NCBI GenBank assembly: GCA_966250335.1
Contig: CBINGZ010000070.1
Span: 1-16,628, forward strand
From: OLB7 sp966250335
GTDB taxonomy: Bacteria > Bacteroidota > Ignavibacteria > OLB7
Length of the DNA: 16,628 nucleotides
Direction of reading: 5' to 3'
The notes beneath the pieces were generated by a model. That model had not been told where the DNA came from. It ran no database searches and saw nothing but the letters and a program-made list of their open reading frames with translations. The translations under genes and the position numbers were made by a program. The first letter of the stretch is position 1, and every line of letters starts with the position of its first letter. Positions 14,142 to 16,628 of this stretch are shown here, one piece after another.

Positions 14142-15134
14142 ATGCGATCGATGAGCGAATATGGCAACCGGAACCGGCGTGCGTTATATATCGCACTGCT
14201 CATTGTTGTCTCCGCATCCTCGCTCACGGGGTGCGCGACGATCTTCAAGGGATCTGAAACGGATATTCCGATTATCGGCCCGGAGGAGGCCCGTTTCGCC
14301 CTGCTCGATACCGTTGAATCCCCCATCCTCCCGATCGACAACGAGGATGGGGACCGTTTCCTCACCCTTTCCACCGATCGCTCCCACCGGCTCACCGTAC
14401 TCCATGAAGGCCGCTCCGACACCCTGAGCGTCAGGCGTCGGTTCAACGAACTCTGGCTCGCGGCCGATTTCCCCGTTTTTCCCGTCGGATATATCGTGGA
14501 CGGAATAACCGGCGCATGGTTCGATTTCGACGGCGTCTCGATCGTCTACGACTCCACGTTCGACGCCGGAGACCCGACACCGATCTGGCTGGTTCGGAAG
14601 ATCGATCGATCCGTCGAGAAAAGTAAAAAGCGGGGGGATGTGGAGCTCCGGGCGCATATCGGATTCAACAACAGGACGATCCAGGTTCCGCTCGTTCCGC
14701 CTCATTTCGGCGCCGCCGTCGGCTACGGGTTCAACAGATGGCTCGGCCTCTTCGCCACCTACGAGACCACCGGCTGCATCGATCTCTACAGATATGAGGG
14801 GGATGTGCGGCAGTCGAATCATCAGTGCGATATGGTCGTCACGACGTACGGCGGCGCCCTCCGCTTCAGCCATCCGACCGGACTCTATGCAGGCGCGGGG
14901 ATGGGGTGGATGCAGGTCTCGCTCGACTCGCTCTACAGGAATTCCGACGGGGCGCATCTCGCCGGCTTCAGCGACGGACTCCCCGCGTATTCGGTCGGCG
15001 CAGGATATATGGGATCGCTCCTCTTCGGGGAAGTCGTCTGGCAGGGAGGGACCGAGCGGGTCGAAGTCGGTCCCACGGCCACCGCCTCGGCGGAGATTCT
15101 CTTCGTCAGATTCGGGATGCGCGTGGCGTTCTGA
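14142..15134 (+). CDS. Predicted lipoprotein with C-terminal outer-membrane beta-barrel-like domain
   Basis: The 330-residue protein has a basic N terminus, a hydrophobic core at 15-28, and the lipobox LTGC with Cys31. CATIFKGS directly after it is the start seen in many FCB-group and proteobacterial lipoproteins (CATI[IF]xG). The first 150 residues include FPVGYIVDGITGAWFDFDG, close to the GYIxDxxTGAxY segment of that family. From about residue 165 the sequence changes to alternating hydrophobic strands (HFGAAVGYGFNRWLGLFATYE, LYAGAGMGWMQVS, AYSVGAGYMGSLLFGEVVW) and ends with aromatic MRVAF, as in outer-membrane barrels. Met at 14151 is an equally possible start. No specific function is recognised. 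Confidence 0.78.
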   Translation: MRSMSEYGNRNRRALYIALLIVVSASSLTGCATIFKGSETDIPIIGPEEARFALLDTVESPILPIDNEDGDRFLTLSTDRSHRLTVLHEGRSDTLSVRRRFNELWLAADFPVFPVGYIVDGITGAWFDFDGVSIVYDSTFDAGDPTPIWLVRKIDRSVEKSKKRGDVELRAHIGFNNRTIQVPLVPPHFGAAVGYGFNRWLGLFATYETTGCIDLYRYEGDVRQSNHQCDMVVTTYGGALRFSHPTGLYAGAGMGWMQVSLDSLYRNSDGAHLAGFSDGLPAYSVGAGYMGSLLFGEVVWQGGTERVEVGPTATASAEILFVRFGMRVAF

Positions 15135-15185
15135 TCGGATCGCCCCAACCGTAGAACTTCACCACCTTCTTTGTTGTTGAGTTGA

Positions 15186-15203
15186 GAGGAGCGATTCCTC
15201 ATG
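15186..15203 (+). promoter_or_regulatory. Ribosome-binding site folded into a hairpin next to the start codon
   Basis: The strongest Shine-Dalgarno-like sequence in the right half, gagagga, precedes the ATG at 15201. GAGGA (15186-15190) can pair with TCCTC (15196-15200), leaving the 5-base loop gcgat. The ribosome-binding site is thus complementary to the bases immediately before the start codon. The stem is short, so its effect may be small. Confidence 0.45.
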
Positions 15204-16034
15204 GAAAACGGTGCGATCATACTCTCGATGATGCTTCTGGTGGCGGAGATCTCCGGCTCGAACATGCCGGGGATCGGTCTGCACATGCCGGGACGCGCCA
15301 TGCCGTTCCTGCATGAGGTGTCGGCTCTCTCCCTCGACGACAAGATCGACGGATATATCGCGGCATCCGCCGAACGTCTCGGCCCCGGAGTGAGCGAGGC
15401 GGTCGCCGGTATCGATGGACAGGAAAAGAAACTTCTCGCCGTCAGATATTATCTGCGGAGCGCGGGACGCCTCCGGTACGGATGGACCTGGAGCGCCTCG
15501 CAGATAGCCCGGTTCAAGGGATCGACGGAGTATAGACGGGCGCTTGCCGAAGTCGAGAAGGTGAAGGCGAAGTTCGCCGAACTGAACCCCGGGTACGAGC
15601 TGCGGGTCGACACCGAGGTACGGACACTTGAAATGCAGCTCGTCGGCTGGAACATGTTTCCGTCGGTTGCCCTCGCCGCGGAGCAGGTCTCCTCTGCAAT
15701 CGTTCCGCAGCTTGCCGATACGATATTTCCGCACCGACCCGATGCAGAGAGCCTCGGGCGGTTCAACACGCTGCTGACGGGCGCTCTGAACGAACCGACC
15801 CCCTCCGTCGCCGTCCCCGGCTTATCACAGCACGGGCAGCTCCGGGCGTTCGATTTCGAGATCTGGAAGGGGGGCGTCGAGATCGCCGGCACCGACTTCG
15901 GGACGATCCCGCACGTATGGGACAGACCGGGGTGGACGAAGAAGCTGAGAACCGCGATCACCGAGGCCGGCGCGAAGTTCTCCGGTCCTCTCCAGTCTCC
16001 GCGCGAACCGTGGCACTATACCTACGCGCCGTGA
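15201..16034 (+). CDS. M15-family-like zinc peptidase (VanY/D-Ala-D-Ala carboxypeptidase type)
   Basis: The C-terminal third of this 277-residue protein carries the peptidase M15 zinc-site pattern. LSQHGQLRAFDFEI supplies H211 and D218, in place of the usual SxHxxGxAxD, and EPWHYTY at 269-275 supplies catalytic E269 and ligand H272. Such enzymes cut peptidoglycan stem peptides or their D-Ala ends. The N-terminal 150 residues are helical (LDDKIDGYIAASAERLG, EKKLLAVRYYLRSA, RRALAEVEKVKAKFAE) and may bind or position the substrate; I do not recognise them. The first 16 residues are hydrophobic but contain Glu2 and no basic residue, so a signal peptide is doubtful and location is open. In the first motif, Leu replaces the usual Gly before the alanine, which makes substrate assignment uncertain. 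Its neighbours are envelope genes. Confidence 0.75.
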   Translation: MENGAIILSMMLLVAEISGSNMPGIGLHMPGRAMPFLHEVSALSLDDKIDGYIAASAERLGPGVSEAVAGIDGQEKKLLAVRYYLRSAGRLRYGWTWSASQIARFKGSTEYRRALAEVEKVKAKFAELNPGYELRVDTEVRTLEMQLVGWNMFPSVALAAEQVSSAIVPQLADTIFPHRPDAESLGRFNTLLTGALNEPTPSVAVPGLSQHGQLRAFDFEIWKGGVEIAGTDFGTIPHVWDRPGWTKKLRTAITEAGAKFSGPLQSPREPWHYTYAP

Positions 16035-16074
16035 GCGATGCGGCGTTCGGAGGGGAAGTTGCATCTTTGCCCCC

Positions 16075-16628
16075 ATGAACTCCCCAGCCTCCTCCCCCAA
16101 GATCGGCGCCGCGGACGCGCTCCGGCTCGATCGTGTCGTCGTCGTCGGAACCAGCGGCTCCGGCAAGACCACTCTCGCCCGCACCCTCGCAACCCTCCTC
16201 GACGCAAAGCATATCGAGATCGATGCCCTTCACTGGAAACCGAACTGGGTGGAGAGACCTCGGGAGGAACTGCGCGCCGCGGCAGCCGAGGCAGTGACCG
16301 CCGAGCGGTGGGTGGCGGATGGGAACTACGGCTCGATCCGAGATATCATGTGGGGGAGGGCGACGACCGTCGTCTGGCTCAACTATCCCTTTCATATCGT
16401 TCTACGCCGTATTCTCTCGCGGACGATCAGGCGTATCGTCTCTCGGGAGGTGCTCTACTCGCAGAATCGGGAGACGTTCTACAAGTCGTTCCTTACCCGG
16501 GATTCGATTATTCTGTGGGTGTTCAGGACGTATCGATCGAATCGGCGGCGGTATCGGGAGCTGTTTGCGGAGCGGCCGTTTCCGGGGTTGGAGATGGTGG
16601 AGTTTCGGTCGCCGGGGGAGGTGGGGGG
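16075..16628 (+). CDS. P-loop kinase-like NTPase, adenylate kinase/FlaR-like (partial, 3' end cut)
   Basis: The frame opens at ATG 16075, 40 bases after the peptidase gene, and stays open to the window edge (184 complete codons), so the C terminus is missing. Residues 21-33 form a strand and a Walker A loop, G25-TSGSGK31-T32. IEIDALHWKPNW (about 49-60), WVADGNYGSIRD and the strand VVWLNYPF followed by LRRILSRTIRR match the family often labelled topology modulation protein or FlaR, small P-loop proteins related to adenylate and shikimate kinases. The substrate of this family is not established. About 20 residues precede the P-loop strand, more than usual, but no other start codon is available there. 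A late Arg-rich lid-like segment (YRSNRRRYRELF) is typical. Confidence 0.82.
   Translation, partial: MNSPASSPKIGAADALRLDRVVVVGTSGSGKTTLARTLATLLDAKHIEIDALHWKPNWVERPREELRAAAAEAVTAERWVADGNYGSIRDIMWGRATTVVWLNYPFHIVLRRILSRTIRRIVSREVLYSQNRETFYKSFLTRDSIILWVFRTYRSNRRRYRELFAERPFPGLEMVEFRSPGEVG

Noticed and set aside
16600..16628. G-quadruplex-like G runs at the right edge
   Set aside because: The runs are inside the reading frame of the P-loop gene, are unevenly spaced, and the sequence is cut by the window edge.
1..16628. Frequent ATATC where the codon before ATC ends in T, despite GC-rich third positions elsewhere
   Set aside because: It stands out by eye (cat atc, aat atc, tat atc), but NNC-ATC pairs also occur often and I could not count codon pairs to show a real bias.

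Overview
This is a GC-rich, gene-dense segment in which every supported gene lies on the + strand. Two long secreted proteins end in a C-terminal domain of the type IX secretion (T9SS) sorting type (a PNP motif, a 'YD..GR' strand and a terminal basic strand). T9SS is essentially confined to the Bacteroidota/FCB group. Combined with the high GC content and mostly weak Shine-Dalgarno sequences, this suggests a GC-rich lineage of that group, such as Kapabacteria, Ignavibacteriota or Rhodothermota. That placement is inference; no rRNA gene is present to test it.

The left part (about 1-5231) is mostly core metabolism. It holds the 3' end of an unrecognised gene followed by three tandem 13-bp repeats, then accD (acetyl-CoA carboxylase beta subunit), rocF (arginase) with a clear intrinsic terminator, panC and panD (pantothenate synthesis) separated by an unusually long non-coding spacer, a terminator, a stand-alone GlmU-like uridylyltransferase without the acetyltransferase domain, and mce (methylmalonyl-CoA epimerase), whose stop codon lies in the loop of its own terminator.

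The middle (5389-12131) is a tight four-gene cluster that looks like one operon. Two tandem paralogous proteins of about 925 residues, each a signal peptide, a BNR/Asp-box beta-propeller and a T9SS sorting domain, are followed by a four-helix DUF1648-type membrane protein and a predicted lipoprotein. The last two junctions are 4-base ATGA overlaps. This places a surface-exported protein, an inner-membrane protein and a lipoprotein under coupled translation.

The right part (12293-16628) continues with envelope-type genes: an exported tetratricopeptide-repeat protein, a lipoprotein whose C-terminal half looks like an outer-membrane beta-barrel, a peptidase with an M15 (VanY/D-Ala-D-Ala carboxypeptidase-like) zinc site, and a P-loop kinase-like protein cut by the window edge.

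No tRNA, rRNA, CRISPR array, insertion sequence, integrase or toxin-antitoxin pair was found. The most original material is the T9SS beta-propeller operon and its unexplained membrane and lipoprotein partners.
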